Positions 1 to 9,650 of a stretch of DNA of 64,000 bases are shown here, one piece after another. The stretch's first letter is position 1; every line of letters begins with the position of its first letter. The notes beneath the pieces are model-generated. The model saw only the letters and a program-made list of their open reading frames with translations, was not told the origin of the DNA and did not search any database. The stretch lies in the NCBI GenBank assembly GCA_039819545.1, contig JBCBRS010000002.1, positions 124,001-188,000 of the forward strand, in the 5' to 3' direction. The stretch is from CALLPQ01 sp039819545 (GTDB taxonomy: Bacteria; Pseudomonadota; Alphaproteobacteria; Caulobacterales; Parvularculaceae). The translations under genes were made by a program, and so were the position numbers.

Positions 1-427
1 GCTCATAATTCACATGGGCAACCTCGTGGCCCATGACGGCGGCAATCTGATCATCATTTTCCATAAGATCGAGGATACCGGTATAAAATCCGATCTTGCC
101 GCCGGGCAACGCGAAGGCATTTAGCTGATCGGACTGAAAGACCTGCACCTCCCAGTCGGCTGGGTTGCCACCGGCCGCCGCGATAATGCGTGGCGCCACG
201 CGGTTCATGCGGCTCACATAAGCCGTATCGTTGGAAAGCTGTTCTTGCTGCTTTATCCCGGCCCAGGCGGAAAGCGCTGCTGCCTGTACTTGCTCCGGCG
301 GCGGGGCAAAGCTTTGATCGAGCGACGCGCATGCCGCCACCCCGGCAGCGGCAAGGGCGCCCAAAAGCCCTAACCCTGTTTGCTTTTTAACCACTGCCCA
401 ACGAAGCAACTGCCGTTTTGACCTCAT
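1..427 (-). CDS. M48-family metallopeptidase lipoprotein, C-terminus cut by window edge
   Basis: The frame starts at an ATG at 427 and runs off the left edge without a stop, so only about 142 N-terminal residues are visible. A basic start, a hydrophobic stretch and a lipobox ending VAAC (Cys near residue 34) mark it as a lipoprotein exported to the periplasm. Further on, LNAFALPGGKIGFYTG precedes GHEVAHV; the HExxH zinc motif sits in the context typical of M48 peptidases (BepA/LoiP/YcaL-like quality-control proteases acting on envelope proteins). The third zinc ligand lies outside the window. It is transcribed away from the polysaccharide locus. The family call is firm from the motif; the specific substrate is unknown. 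Confidence 0.85.
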   Translation of the reverse strand, partial: MRSKRQLLRWAVVKKQTGLGLLGALAAAGVAACASLDQSFAPPPEQVQAAALSAWAGIKQQEQLSNDTAYVSRMNRVAPRIIAAAGGNPADWEVQVFQSDQLNAFALPGGKIGFYTGILDLMENDDQIAAVMGHEVAHVNYE

Positions 428-701
428 GAAACACTCCAAATCATTGCCTGAAATCCGATAATACGCGCCAACACCGCCGCTGACAAATCATCAGCACCGT
501 AAAGTCGTTTTTTTCTTGGGTTGGCAAGTTGGATTATCGCTCAATCTCAATAGCTTACGAGGCGGCTAGCGCCGAGCCGCGTTGCCAATATCGAGCACTT
601 CCCCGCTGGACTTCAGCGATAGGGCCACTTATTACCGGCGCTCGGTATCGCGAGCGGCCAATCAGGGAAGCGCGCGATCACAGGGATGGTCTGGTCCAGC
701 C
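428..701. other. Divergent intergenic region between peptidase and polysaccharide locus
   Basis: About 270 bases separate the M48 gene start and the preferred start of the first glycosyltransferase. It presumably carries both promoters. A T-rich run near 508-515 is followed by TTGGCA near 522, which could serve as a -35 element for the plus strand, but I cannot identify a convincing -10 box. A TTG at 582 would extend the downstream gene by 40 residues without any ribosome binding site in front of it. Confidence 0.3.
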
Positions 702-3700
702 ATGAGTAAACGAGATCTGTTGTTTGTATTGGGTCCACCGGGAACAGCAGCGGCCCGCGTGCGCGATGCCCTGTTGCTGGCAACGGGTCGAAAAATCTCC
801 GGCAAAAAAGTAGATCAGGATGCCTCGGCGCTCGCCCTTGATGCGGTCAACGCGTGTCTGATCGAAAAGCTTGGGCTTGATCCGGACGCCCCGCAAACGG
901 TCTCTCAGGATTACTTGCGCAGTCAGACTTTGCGTGAAGACAGGGTCGCCGCCCGTAAAGCGTTGTTTTCGCTCAATAAAGATGACTTTCCGCTCATCTA
1001 TACCCATCCGCTGGCGGCGACGCTCCTGCCCTTCTGGCAAGGGGTTGTGGATGATACAGACGTCAGGCTTTTGACCTGTCTGGTGGCCGTCAATCCGCTG
1101 CAAACCCTGGATGAGGCCGCCGCACCTGATGATGCCGATACTGATCAGCATGACCGTGTCACCACCGCTCGCTGGACCCAGTCGATGTTCCACGCCCTGC
1201 GCGATGCTGATAAAGACACCGGCATCATCGCCTATCGCGACTTGCTGACAGAGCCGGAGCGCACCCTTAACCAGGCCATGGAACGCCTGCCGGAAAAATG
1301 GAGGATGAGCCTGGCGGAAAACATCCGCAAGATCGACGAAAAGATTATCGAGCCCAACCGCGATGGCCTCGCCTATTCGAATAAAGACCTCCAGGATGCC
1401 GATCCAATACCCGATTTTGTCAAAACGCTTTACGCGGATTTATTAAAGGCGAGCGATCCGGCGCAGGATTTTTTGCTTGATGACGTGCTGGAAGCGTTTT
1501 CCGCCAGTTCCGAGATTGATTTTTTCCTGTCCGCCTTTGGGGCAGCAACGCGCCACAACCAGAGACTGGCCCAGCGTGTCAAAGCGTTGGAAACCGACGT
1601 CCGTACCCTGACAAGCCTTGGTGAGCAGTCGAAACTCGCGCTGGAAAAAGCCGAGGCAAGCCGCCAGTCACTTCTCAGTGAAAATCGCTCACTGACGGGT
1701 AAAATCTCGACGCTGACCGCCGAAGTTGCCGCCGCTAAACAGAGCAATAATGAGCAACTTGGTATCCTCAGTGAGAAAAACGAAGCGCTAAGCCGCACAT
1801 TGGAGGAGAATGATCAGGCACTGGCGCATCTGCAAACACTTCTTGAACAAAATCGGCTGGAATTCACCGCACGGGAAAAAGATCTCACCGCCGAAGCTGC
1901 ACGCCTGTCACAACAGGCCGAAGCGGAGTTACGGCTCGCCAAAGAAATGAAGCGCGAGCGCGCGCAGGACCAGCAACGGTTTAATATGGAGCGCGCGTCC
2001 TGGATCAAACAGCAGCGCCAGACTGCAAAAGACTACCAGGACCTCGTGGCCAGTTTGCGCACCGGCGTAATGCCAGCACTTCCCGCTGAGAAGAAAGACC
2101 CGGCAGCACCACTTCAACCGACCGTTCAATCTTCGCCACGTCAGGCTGGTGATGAGGCGCTGCCTGCAGCCCTTAAATCGGCACAAGATCGCGTCAGCGT
2201 GCTTGATGCCGATAAAACGGAGGCAGAAAAGCGGGCGTTAAAATTTGAACAAGACAAAATCAAAAGCGAAGCCCGGGCGCGCGAAGCCGAACGTATGCTG
2301 ATTGATCAAGAAGCGCGTCTGGCGGAAATCCAATTGGAGGCACAAAGCGCGCGTGAGGAAGTTGATGCGTTGAAACAATCGACCTCCTGGAAAATTAGCG
2401 CACCGGTGCGCGGCGTAAAAACCGCCATGGCCTCCCCGCGCGACACCGTTAAATCAATCATCAAGCGCCCACGCCGCGCGTCACCGCCTACCGCTCAAAA
2501 AAAAAGTAACCTGAACGGGTTTCAAGCGCGCACACCAGCCTCTGCCCGGGCAATCGTCAAAACGGGTTTATTTACAACGCTGCCATTTCTTTTTTCTGGC
2601 ACCGGCGCCTATCAGCGATGGCGTCTCCAAAAAACGCTACAGACCCCTGCCGCCAGCGCCCGATCGGACCAATCGCCCGCGCTCAAAACTATAACTAGTC
2701 CCACCCGATCGTCCTCATACATCCCCGCTGAAACTGTGCCGTCAGCTATCTTTGAGAAACGACAGGAAATCAGTGATACCGCAACCGAGACATCCAAAAA
2801 GGTTCGTGCGATTGCCTTTTACTTGCCGCAATTTCACGAAATCGCGGAAAACAACAAATGGTGGGGTACTGGATTTACCGAATGGACAAATGTAAAAGCC
2901 GCAACTGCTCAGTTTAAAGATCATTATCAGCCCCATGAACCTGGTGAACTTGGCTATTATGATCTGGCCAAAGACCCCAATATTTTACATCGCCAGGCGG
3001 CTCTCGCGCGTACCTATGGCCTGTCTGGCTTTGCGTTTTATTTTTACTGGTTCGGCGGCAAACGATTGCTGGAAACGCCGTTGCAACGGGTTCTGAAAGA
3101 CCCCTCAGTCGATCTGCCTTTCTGTCTTTGTTATGCCAATGAAAACTGGAGCCGCAGGTGGGATGGCGCTGACCATGAAATCCTGATTGCCCAAAATCAT
3201 TCGCCTGAGGATGATCTCGCCTTTATCAGCCATATCGCTCAATATATGCGCGATGAGCGATACATCCGTATCGATGGCAAACCCCTGTTGCTTGTCTATC
3301 GTCCGGGCTTATTGCCATCGGCGCGCGAGACGGCGGAACGCTGGCGCCAATGGTGTCTTGATAACGGGCTCGGCGAGATTTATCTCGCTTATACACAAGG
3401 CTTCGAAAAATTGCCGCCAAGCATGTTTGGATTTGATGCTGCGATTGAATTTCCGCCCAATAATCATGGTCTTACCGGGAACCCAAATCTTGTCCCGCCG
3501 CAGGCAGAGAATTTCGCCGGCAAAGTGTTTGATTGGCGTGACCTCGTAAAACGCTCACACCATTATCCGCCTGCGCACTACAAGCTTTTTCGCGGCGTTA
3601 ATCCGTCCTGGGATAATACAGCGCGGCGCGGATCACGCGGTACGGTCCTGTTAAATACGAGCCCGGCGCTCTATCAGGAGTGGCTATCCAATGCAGTGGC

Positions 3701-6029
3701 GGACACCTGTCAGCGCATTACCAATCCCCAAGAACGCTTTGTCTTTATCAATGCGTGGAATGAATGGGCCGAGGGCGCGCATCTGGAGCCCGATCAACGC
3801 TATGGCTATGCGTGGCTGGAGGCGACACGCCGTGCCGTTATTGCTGGTCGTGAAGGTGAAATTGCCGCTGTGACGGCGCGGAATGGTGCAGAAAATCCGA
3901 AACCAGCAAACGGTTTTTCCGAGCCGGCGGCGATCAGGGCCGCAGAGCAAGGCGCTCTCCATGATGAGGCCGACGATAACGATGTCCTCTTCCCGCAAGA
4001 CGAAAGCCGCACCGCGAAAAAAAAAATTCTGATCGTCATCCATGATCTTTTCCGTCACGGAGCGCAGTTTGGTGCGCTTAACATGGCAAAAACCCTCAAA
4101 GAACGGTTTGCCCGGGAGGTGACGGTCATCGCCGGAAAGGACGGCCCTTTGCGGGCGCACTTTGAAGCCGTCTGCCCTGTGGTTATCCTGAATGAAGAAG
4201 AGGAACAGACGGCGATTGCCAATACGCTGCAGGGCCTGACCCGTGATGGCTATCATCACGCCATGGTCAATTCCTCCGCGTCGGGATGGATCGCGCCACA
4301 CCTTGATCGCGCAGCGATCCGGTTTATTGGGCTTGTCCACGAAATGCCGACGATTGTGCGGTCCATGGGCCTCGAAGCAGGCCTCAAAGCCTTTGACCGG
4401 TACGGCGCGGCCACGATATTCCCGGCCAAGACGGTTGAAGATCAAACCGCAGCCTTTCTAATAAACCAGCGCTGGTCTAACGCGGTCATTGCCCCGCAAG
4501 GACTCTACAAAACAGAAGGATTGATCAGCGAGGACGAGGCCGCCCGCGTAGAGGCCCGCCGCGACGCCCGGGAGACAATCGCCAAGCGCCATGCCCTACC
4601 GGAGAACGCGATCATCTTTCTGGGCGTGGGTTTTGGCGATCACCGCAAGGGCATTGATCTATTTGCCGAATGGGCGCTGGCGACGATCAAACACCATCCC
4701 ACCGCTCACTTTATTTGGCTCGGTGATTTGCATCAGGACATGCGGCCGGTCATCGAAAACCGTTTACGCAGCGAAGGCGCGCTGGCAGGGCGGATACACC
4801 TGCCTGGCTTTGTTGCAAAGACGCGCGACTATTATCTGTCTGCAGATATTTATGTCCTGTCGTCACGCGAAGACCCATTTCCCTCCACCGTTCTGGAGGC
4901 CTTTGCCTGCGGTGTGCCTGCGGTGCTGATGCGCGACACGAGCGGAATTGAAGCGTTGAGCGCCCACGCGTGCATAGGCCTAATTGATGGCGAGGGCGCT
5001 GATGCGTTTTTGGAGACCTGTGCCCCCTGGATTGATAGCCGCGATGAGGCCCGCAAAGCCGGAGCGAGTGGTATTGCCCTAATCCGTTCCCAGTTTGGCT
5101 TTGTCAGCTATATTGGCACCTTGCTTGCCCATCTTGATCCGGACTATGCCAGCGTCAGCGCCATTGTCCCCGGCTATAATTACGAGGCCTATATTGAAAA
5201 GCGTCTCACCTCCATCGCGGCACAAACCCACCCGCCGCGCGAGATTATCTATCTCGATGACGCCTCAACCGACGATAGTCTTGCCACCGCGCGCCAGTGC
5301 CTTGCTCAGAGCGGTATCAATCACCGGGTACTGAGCAATACAACCAATAGCGGCAATGTCTTTCGCCAATGGCAGAAGGGCGTAGCCGAAGCGGCCTTTG
5401 CGTTGTGTTGGATTGCGGAGGCCGATGACTGGGCCGATGACCAGTTTATCGAGCGGTTGGCCCCGCATTTTGTCAAAAACGACGTGGTGCTCGCCTATAG
5501 CGACTCGCGCCAGATTGATGGGAATGGTACCGTCATCGCCCCCGATTACCGGTATTATGTAAAAGACATTTCACCCACCCAGTGGGAGCAGTCATTCCGC
5601 GATGATGGCATTGCACACGTTTGTTCCAGCCTCTCCGCCAAGAACGCCATTCCCAACGTGTCCGCAACCCTTATGCGCACGCGGCCCTTGCGCGCCGTTC
5701 TTGAGACCCACCTTGACCACCTTCAGCGCTTGCGCACGGCAGGCGACTGGCTTGTCTATGTGCATCTTCTGCAAGCTGGCAATTTGGCGTTTGAGAATAC
5801 GCCACTGAATTACCATCGGCGTCATGAAAATAGCGTTACGATCAGCCAGTTTACGCTCGATGATTTGACAGAGATTGCCGCGATGCAGGCTTATATTGGC
5901 GAACATTTTCCAATTACCGCCGATCAGCGCGCCCGGGCCCGGCGCTATCTCACCCACCTTATTGAGCATTTTGACATGCGCGACCAATACACCGATACAC
6001 AGCTCGACGCAGCGCAGCGCGGCACCTAA
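702..6029 (+). CDS. Giant multidomain glycosyltransferase (degenerate sulfotransferase-like + coiled coil + WbsX + GT4 + GT2)
   Basis: A 1775-aa cytoplasmic polymer-building protein. Residues 1-230 resemble a sulfotransferase fold with a decayed P-loop (LGPPGTAAARV), HPLAATLLPFW near 100 and YRDLLTEPERTL near 177. A long coiled coil (about 276-566) ends in STSWKISAPVRG, the short motif common in multidomain glycosyltransferases. Residues 700-1050 are a WbsX/GH99-like domain (FYLPQFHEI, WWGTGFTEWTNV, NAWNEWAEGAHLEPD). Residues 1106-1470 are a GT4-type domain (REDPFPSTVLEAFACGVPA). From 1480 to the end is a GT2 domain (YLDDASTDDS, AEADDW). I chose the ATG at 702; a TTG at 582 gives 1815 aa but adds no recognisable domain. 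Neither start has a strong ribosome binding site. Probably several sugar transfers in one polypeptide; the sugars are unknown. Confidence 0.9.
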   Translation: MSKRDLLFVLGPPGTAAARVRDALLLATGRKISGKKVDQDASALALDAVNACLIEKLGLDPDAPQTVSQDYLRSQTLREDRVAARKALFSLNKDDFPLIYTHPLAATLLPFWQGVVDDTDVRLLTCLVAVNPLQTLDEAAAPDDADTDQHDRVTTARWTQSMFHALRDADKDTGIIAYRDLLTEPERTLNQAMERLPEKWRMSLAENIRKIDEKIIEPNRDGLAYSNKDLQDADPIPDFVKTLYADLLKASDPAQDFLLDDVLEAFSASSEIDFFLSAFGAATRHNQRLAQRVKALETDVRTLTSLGEQSKLALEKAEASRQSLLSENRSLTGKISTLTAEVAAAKQSNNEQLGILSEKNEALSRTLEENDQALAHLQTLLEQNRLEFTAREKDLTAEAARLSQQAEAELRLAKEMKRERAQDQQRFNMERASWIKQQRQTAKDYQDLVASLRTGVMPALPAEKKDPAAPLQPTVQSSPRQAGDEALPAALKSAQDRVSVLDADKTEAEKRALKFEQDKIKSEARAREAERMLIDQEARLAEIQLEAQSAREEVDALKQSTSWKISAPVRGVKTAMASPRDTVKSIIKRPRRASPPTAQKKSNLNGFQARTPASARAIVKTGLFTTLPFLFSGTGAYQRWRLQKTLQTPAASARSDQSPALKTITSPTRSSSYIPAETVPSAIFEKRQEISDTATETSKKVRAIAFYLPQFHEIAENNKWWGTGFTEWTNVKAATAQFKDHYQPHEPGELGYYDLAKDPNILHRQAALARTYGLSGFAFYFYWFGGKRLLETPLQRVLKDPSVDLPFCLCYANENWSRRWDGADHEILIAQNHSPEDDLAFISHIAQYMRDERYIRIDGKPLLLVYRPGLLPSARETAERWRQWCLDNGLGEIYLAYTQGFEKLPPSMFGFDAAIEFPPNNHGLTGNPNLVPPQAENFAGKVFDWRDLVKRSHHYPPAHYKLFRGVNPSWDNTARRGSRGTVLLNTSPALYQEWLSNAVADTCQRITNPQERFVFINAWNEWAEGAHLEPDQRYGYAWLEATRRAVIAGREGEIAAVTARNGAENPKPANGFSEPAAIRAAEQGALHDEADDNDVLFPQDESRTAKKKILIVIHDLFRHGAQFGALNMAKTLKERFAREVTVIAGKDGPLRAHFEAVCPVVILNEEEEQTAIANTLQGLTRDGYHHAMVNSSASGWIAPHLDRAAIRFIGLVHEMPTIVRSMGLEAGLKAFDRYGAATIFPAKTVEDQTAAFLINQRWSNAVIAPQGLYKTEGLISEDEAARVEARRDARETIAKRHALPENAIIFLGVGFGDHRKGIDLFAEWALATIKHHPTAHFIWLGDLHQDMRPVIENRLRSEGALAGRIHLPGFVAKTRDYYLSADIYVLSSREDPFPSTVLEAFACGVPAVLMRDTSGIEALSAHACIGLIDGEGADAFLETCAPWIDSRDEARKAGASGIALIRSQFGFVSYIGTLLAHLDPDYASVSAIVPGYNYEAYIEKRLTSIAAQTHPPREIIYLDDASTDDSLATARQCLAQSGINHRVLSNTTNSGNVFRQWQKGVAEAAFALCWIAEADDWADDQFIERLAPHFVKNDVVLAYSDSRQIDGNGTVIAPDYRYYVKDISPTQWEQSFRDDGIAHVCSSLSAKNAIPNVSATLMRTRPLRAVLETHLDHLQRLRTAGDWLVYVHLLQAGNLAFENTPLNYHRRHENSVTISQFTLDDLTEIAAMQAYIGEHFPITADQRARARRYLTHLIEHFDMRDQYTDTQLDAAQRGT

Positions 6030-6044
6030 ATCCATGGTTTAAAG

Positions 6045-9000
6045 ATGTTTGGCAGCAGACAAAAACAAGAAGAGGCAAATCGCACCGAGGAAGCCCGTCT
6101 GCTTTTTGATGCAGCGTGGTACCGGGCGGCCTATCGTGATGTGGCCGAACTCGGTATTGATCCGTTTACGCACTTTATTGAGGCTGGCGCATTTGAAGGG
6201 CGCGACCCCTCCCCTCTCTTTGATACCGACTATTACCGCGAGGCCAATCCCGACATTGCCGACTATGACAGACCGCTGATCTTCCACTTTCTTGCCCACG
6301 GCGGAAACGAAGGGCGTCAGTGTCACCCGCTTTTCAATGCGCAATTCTATCTTGATCAGAATCAGGATGTTCGAGATAGCGGGATGAACCCTTATCTCCA
6401 CTATCTTTCAAGTGGCGGTCAGGAGGGGCGCGAAACCGGGACCCTTTTTGACAGCGCCTACTATCTGAAGACTAATCCCGATATTGTTGAGCAGGGCCTG
6501 AACCCGCTACAGCATTTTCTGTTGGCAGGACATCGTGAGGGGCGAGACCCCAACCAGCTCTTTTCGATTGCTTGGTATCTCACCAAAAACCCCGATGTGG
6601 CCGAGGCAGGCCTGAACCCGGCCATTCACTATAATCGCACCGGCGGTCCGGAAGGGCGCACCTGTCACCCGCTCTTTGACAGCGCCTATTACCAGGCCCT
6701 TTACCCGGATGTCTTTGACAGCGGGCTTTCCCCGCTCGACCACTATTTACACATCGGACGCGGCGAAGACCGGCGCCCCCATCCGCTATTCGATCCGCAG
6801 TATTATCGCCGGGCCGTCGCAGACGGCGGACACGGATCAATCATTGAGAATGATCCGTTAACGCACTATATTGTAGCCGGCGGGCCGGCGCGGATTGATC
6901 CGCACCCTCTGTTCAATAGCGACCATTATCTGGCGCAGGTGGCTGATCCCCAAAGCGATATCGTGCCACTGATCCATTACGCGATGCTCGATAGCACTGT
7001 TGATCTATCACCATCGCTCTATTTTGATCCGGCCTTTTACCGCGATCAACGCGGCCCCTACCGCCATGAAGGGCGATCCTTACTCGCCGACTATATCGTT
7101 GACGGCGCTGCGGCACACATCAATCCGCATCCCTTGTTTCAATCCTGGTGGTATGCCCAGCACCACATGGCAATGGGCGACCATACGACTTCACCTCTCG
7201 CGCATTTCGCCGAAGAAGGCGCCCCGACGGGACACAGCCCCAATCTCTATTTCCTCTGTGACTGGTACCAAGCGCAAAATCCGGATGTTACCGCATCCGG
7301 ACAAGCCCCCTTTGAAGCGTACATCACCCATATTCGCGCGCTCATCCGCGACCTCCATGCCGGAACACCCCATGACCGGCGCATTCGACCGAACCCCTGG
7401 TTTGATGCTGGCTGGTATCTGGCTGAAAACCCTGATGTGCTTCACGCAGGCGACGATCCCTTGGGGCATTATATGACAACCGGCTATCGCGAAGGACGCC
7501 GACCGAGCCCCGATTTTGACGGCGACTGGTATCGTCAGACCTACACGGAAGTTGGCGATGATGATCCGTTAGCACACTATCTGGAATGTGGCGCTAAACG
7601 TGGCTACGCGCCGAACCCGGCTTTCGGCGAACAGCTGAATGCCGCAACGGGCGACCCCGATGTTTCCGTGAAATTCAGCAAAAAAGGCAAGCCAAAAATT
7701 GATCCACGTCAACACCAGCTTTTGGCGGCCTCGTCCCTTTTTGATGCTGATTGGTACCGCGAGAAATATCTGATCCCGGCAGGCAGCGACATGGACCCGG
7801 TGGACCACTATCTCACCTTCGGTGCCAATCTTGGCTACAATCCAAGCGAGCGGTTCAACACAAAGGCCTATCGTTCCCTCAACCATGATTTACGCAGTGC
7901 TGCGATCAACCCCCTCCTCCATTACATACAGCACGGAAGATTCGAGGGACGCCACGCCACTAAAGAAACCCGCGATAATGAGGTATCGTCCTTTCGGTTT
8001 AGCCCGCCCGAATATGGGCCCGTCACCGATATCTTGAATTTTGACAGTGACGTCGCAGCGCCTGAAAACCTCAGCGAGACAATCTGCCTGCATCTGCACC
8101 TGTTTCACACCGACATGGCCGATGAATTCTGTGCCATGATCAACTTTCTGACAGTGCCCTTCACCCTCGTGGTTAGTGTGCAACCGGACGAGGATATTGA
8201 TCACTGGACAGATTATTTTGCCGATCAGATTACCCATGCGGACAGAGTAATTGTCAAAACGTGCCCCAATCAGGGGCGCGATGTGCAGCCATGGCTCGTT
8301 GCCTTTGCCGATGAGATCGCAGCACACGATCTTTTCTGTCACATCCACACGAAGAAATCGGGCTACAATAAATTTCAGCGCTCTTGGCGCCGTTATCTTG
8401 CCCATACACTCTTTGGTGAGAAGACCATCGTTAATCAGATCCTCTCGCTTTTTGCGAACGATCGCGACGTTGGTCTGGTCTTTCCAGCATACTTCTACAT
8501 CCTGCGTAACCAGCCCAACTATGGCAAAAATTTTGACGCCTACGAGCGGCTATACGCCATGCTTTTCGGCGATGTACCTGATGAGGCATGTCCCGATTAT
8601 CCGGCGGGGTCTTTTTTCTGGGCACGAACAGCCACACTCGAACCGCTATTTAATCTACAACTCACCGTTGATGATTTCGATGTGGAAGATGGCCAGGTCG
8701 ACGGAACCGTGGCTCACGCCCTCGAGCGGATCCTTGGCGCGCTGCCTGCGGTGACAGGTCATACCAAACGCTGTATTGCGGTTGATGTTCCGTTTGACCT
8801 TGTTCGCTATATCCACCCTGCCCGAGTGGAAACGCTCAACCCATCCCTGATCCTACCAGCCTCTTTTGAGGTTACACGAGAAACAAAACCAACGCCGCGA
8901 CTTACCGAAAAACGTATTGCGGTTTATTCGTCCATTACTGGCGGATACGAAAATCTTGTTCGCCCCCTGACCATCGATCCGCAGATCGATTATTATCTCT

Positions 9001-9650
9001 TTACGGATCAACCGGCGCGGTATGCCCCTGATTGGGCAACCGTCATTGAAACGCCGTTTATCAGTCACAAGCCTGTGCGGACCGCCCGCTATGCCAAAAC
9101 CCATCCGCATTTTTGGTTTGCCGATTATGACTATGCCATCTGGATGGATGCCAATGTACTGCCGGTACAATCCTTGTTACCCTATGTGGATCGGCTTGAG
9201 GGCACCGGCTATGAGGCTGCTTTCATCCAGCATCCTCTCCGGTACAACTGCATGGAAGAAGGCGGTGAACTGATAAAATTCAATCTCGATGATCAATCCG
9301 TCATTGAAGAACAATTGATCCGCTATGGCCGCTATGCCGACATTTTCGGTGAGGAACTCATAGAGACAAATTTTTTCATCTGTCGCCCGCAATTGGCCAC
9401 GACAAAAACATTCTTTACCTTTTGGTGGTCGGAGTTAAATCGCTACTCCCACCGTGATCAGCTCAGTATCAATTACGCCATCTTGCGAAGCGGTCTGAAA
9501 TGGCTACCAATTTTTGATGATAACCAGTCCCTGCGTGACCATCCGGACTTTTTCCTACTGGAGCACGAAATGGCGAACCGCGATCAGTTTATCGAGAAAA
9601 TCAGATCGCAATTGGAAAGCAATGCACAGCCTGTGCGGGAGGCCTCATGA
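6045..9650 (+). CDS. RgpF-type rhamnan synthesis protein with 15 N-terminal repeats and a C-terminal DUF616/TOD1-like domain
   Basis: A 1201-aa protein. Residues 20-640 carry about 15 repeats of 36-50 residues with the pattern LFDxxYYLxxNPDVxxxGxxPLxHYxxxGxxEGRxPxP; repeats 3-6 are the most regular and 7-11 the most diverged. This repeat is known from large glycosyltransferases, where its role is unclear. Residues 665-925 match the RgpF family (LHLHLFHTDMADEF, NQGRDVQPWL, CHIHTKKS), associated with rhamnan chain assembly. The C-terminus (about 955-1200) resembles DUF616/TOD1/MUCI70 glycosyltransferases (YSSITGGYENL, IWMDANVLP). It begins 15 nt after the previous gene and overlaps the next by 4 nt (ATGA), so it is in the operon. 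The downstream rmlBDAC genes fit a role in rhamnose polymer synthesis. Confidence 0.9.
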   Translation: MFGSRQKQEEANRTEEARLLFDAAWYRAAYRDVAELGIDPFTHFIEAGAFEGRDPSPLFDTDYYREANPDIADYDRPLIFHFLAHGGNEGRQCHPLFNAQFYLDQNQDVRDSGMNPYLHYLSSGGQEGRETGTLFDSAYYLKTNPDIVEQGLNPLQHFLLAGHREGRDPNQLFSIAWYLTKNPDVAEAGLNPAIHYNRTGGPEGRTCHPLFDSAYYQALYPDVFDSGLSPLDHYLHIGRGEDRRPHPLFDPQYYRRAVADGGHGSIIENDPLTHYIVAGGPARIDPHPLFNSDHYLAQVADPQSDIVPLIHYAMLDSTVDLSPSLYFDPAFYRDQRGPYRHEGRSLLADYIVDGAAAHINPHPLFQSWWYAQHHMAMGDHTTSPLAHFAEEGAPTGHSPNLYFLCDWYQAQNPDVTASGQAPFEAYITHIRALIRDLHAGTPHDRRIRPNPWFDAGWYLAENPDVLHAGDDPLGHYMTTGYREGRRPSPDFDGDWYRQTYTEVGDDDPLAHYLECGAKRGYAPNPAFGEQLNAATGDPDVSVKFSKKGKPKIDPRQHQLLAASSLFDADWYREKYLIPAGSDMDPVDHYLTFGANLGYNPSERFNTKAYRSLNHDLRSAAINPLLHYIQHGRFEGRHATKETRDNEVSSFRFSPPEYGPVTDILNFDSDVAAPENLSETICLHLHLFHTDMADEFCAMINFLTVPFTLVVSVQPDEDIDHWTDYFADQITHADRVIVKTCPNQGRDVQPWLVAFADEIAAHDLFCHIHTKKSGYNKFQRSWRRYLAHTLFGEKTIVNQILSLFANDRDVGLVFPAYFYILRNQPNYGKNFDAYERLYAMLFGDVPDEACPDYPAGSFFWARTATLEPLFNLQLTVDDFDVEDGQVDGTVAHALERILGALPAVTGHTKRCIAVDVPFDLVRYIHPARVETLNPSLILPASFEVTRETKPTPRLTEKRIAVYSSITGGYENLVRPLTIDPQIDYYLFTDQPARYAPDWATVIETPFISHKPVRTARYAKTHPHFWFADYDYAIWMDANVLPVQSLLPYVDRLEGTGYEAAFIQHPLRYNCMEEGGELIKFNLDDQSVIEEQLIRYGRYADIFGEELIETNFFICRPQLATTKTFFTFWWSELNRYSHRDQLSINYAILRSGLKWLPIFDDNQSLRDHPDFFLLEHEMANRDQFIEKIRSQLESNAQPVREAS

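Noticed and set aside
582..701. N-terminal extension of the first glycosyltransferase from a TTG
   Set aside because: No ribosome binding site before the TTG, and the added 40 residues show no conserved feature.
6100..7970. Repeated DNA that might suggest a CRISPR array or tandem satellite
   Set aside because: The repetition is at the protein level (diverged repeats in a coding frame); there are no identical direct repeats with unique spacers.
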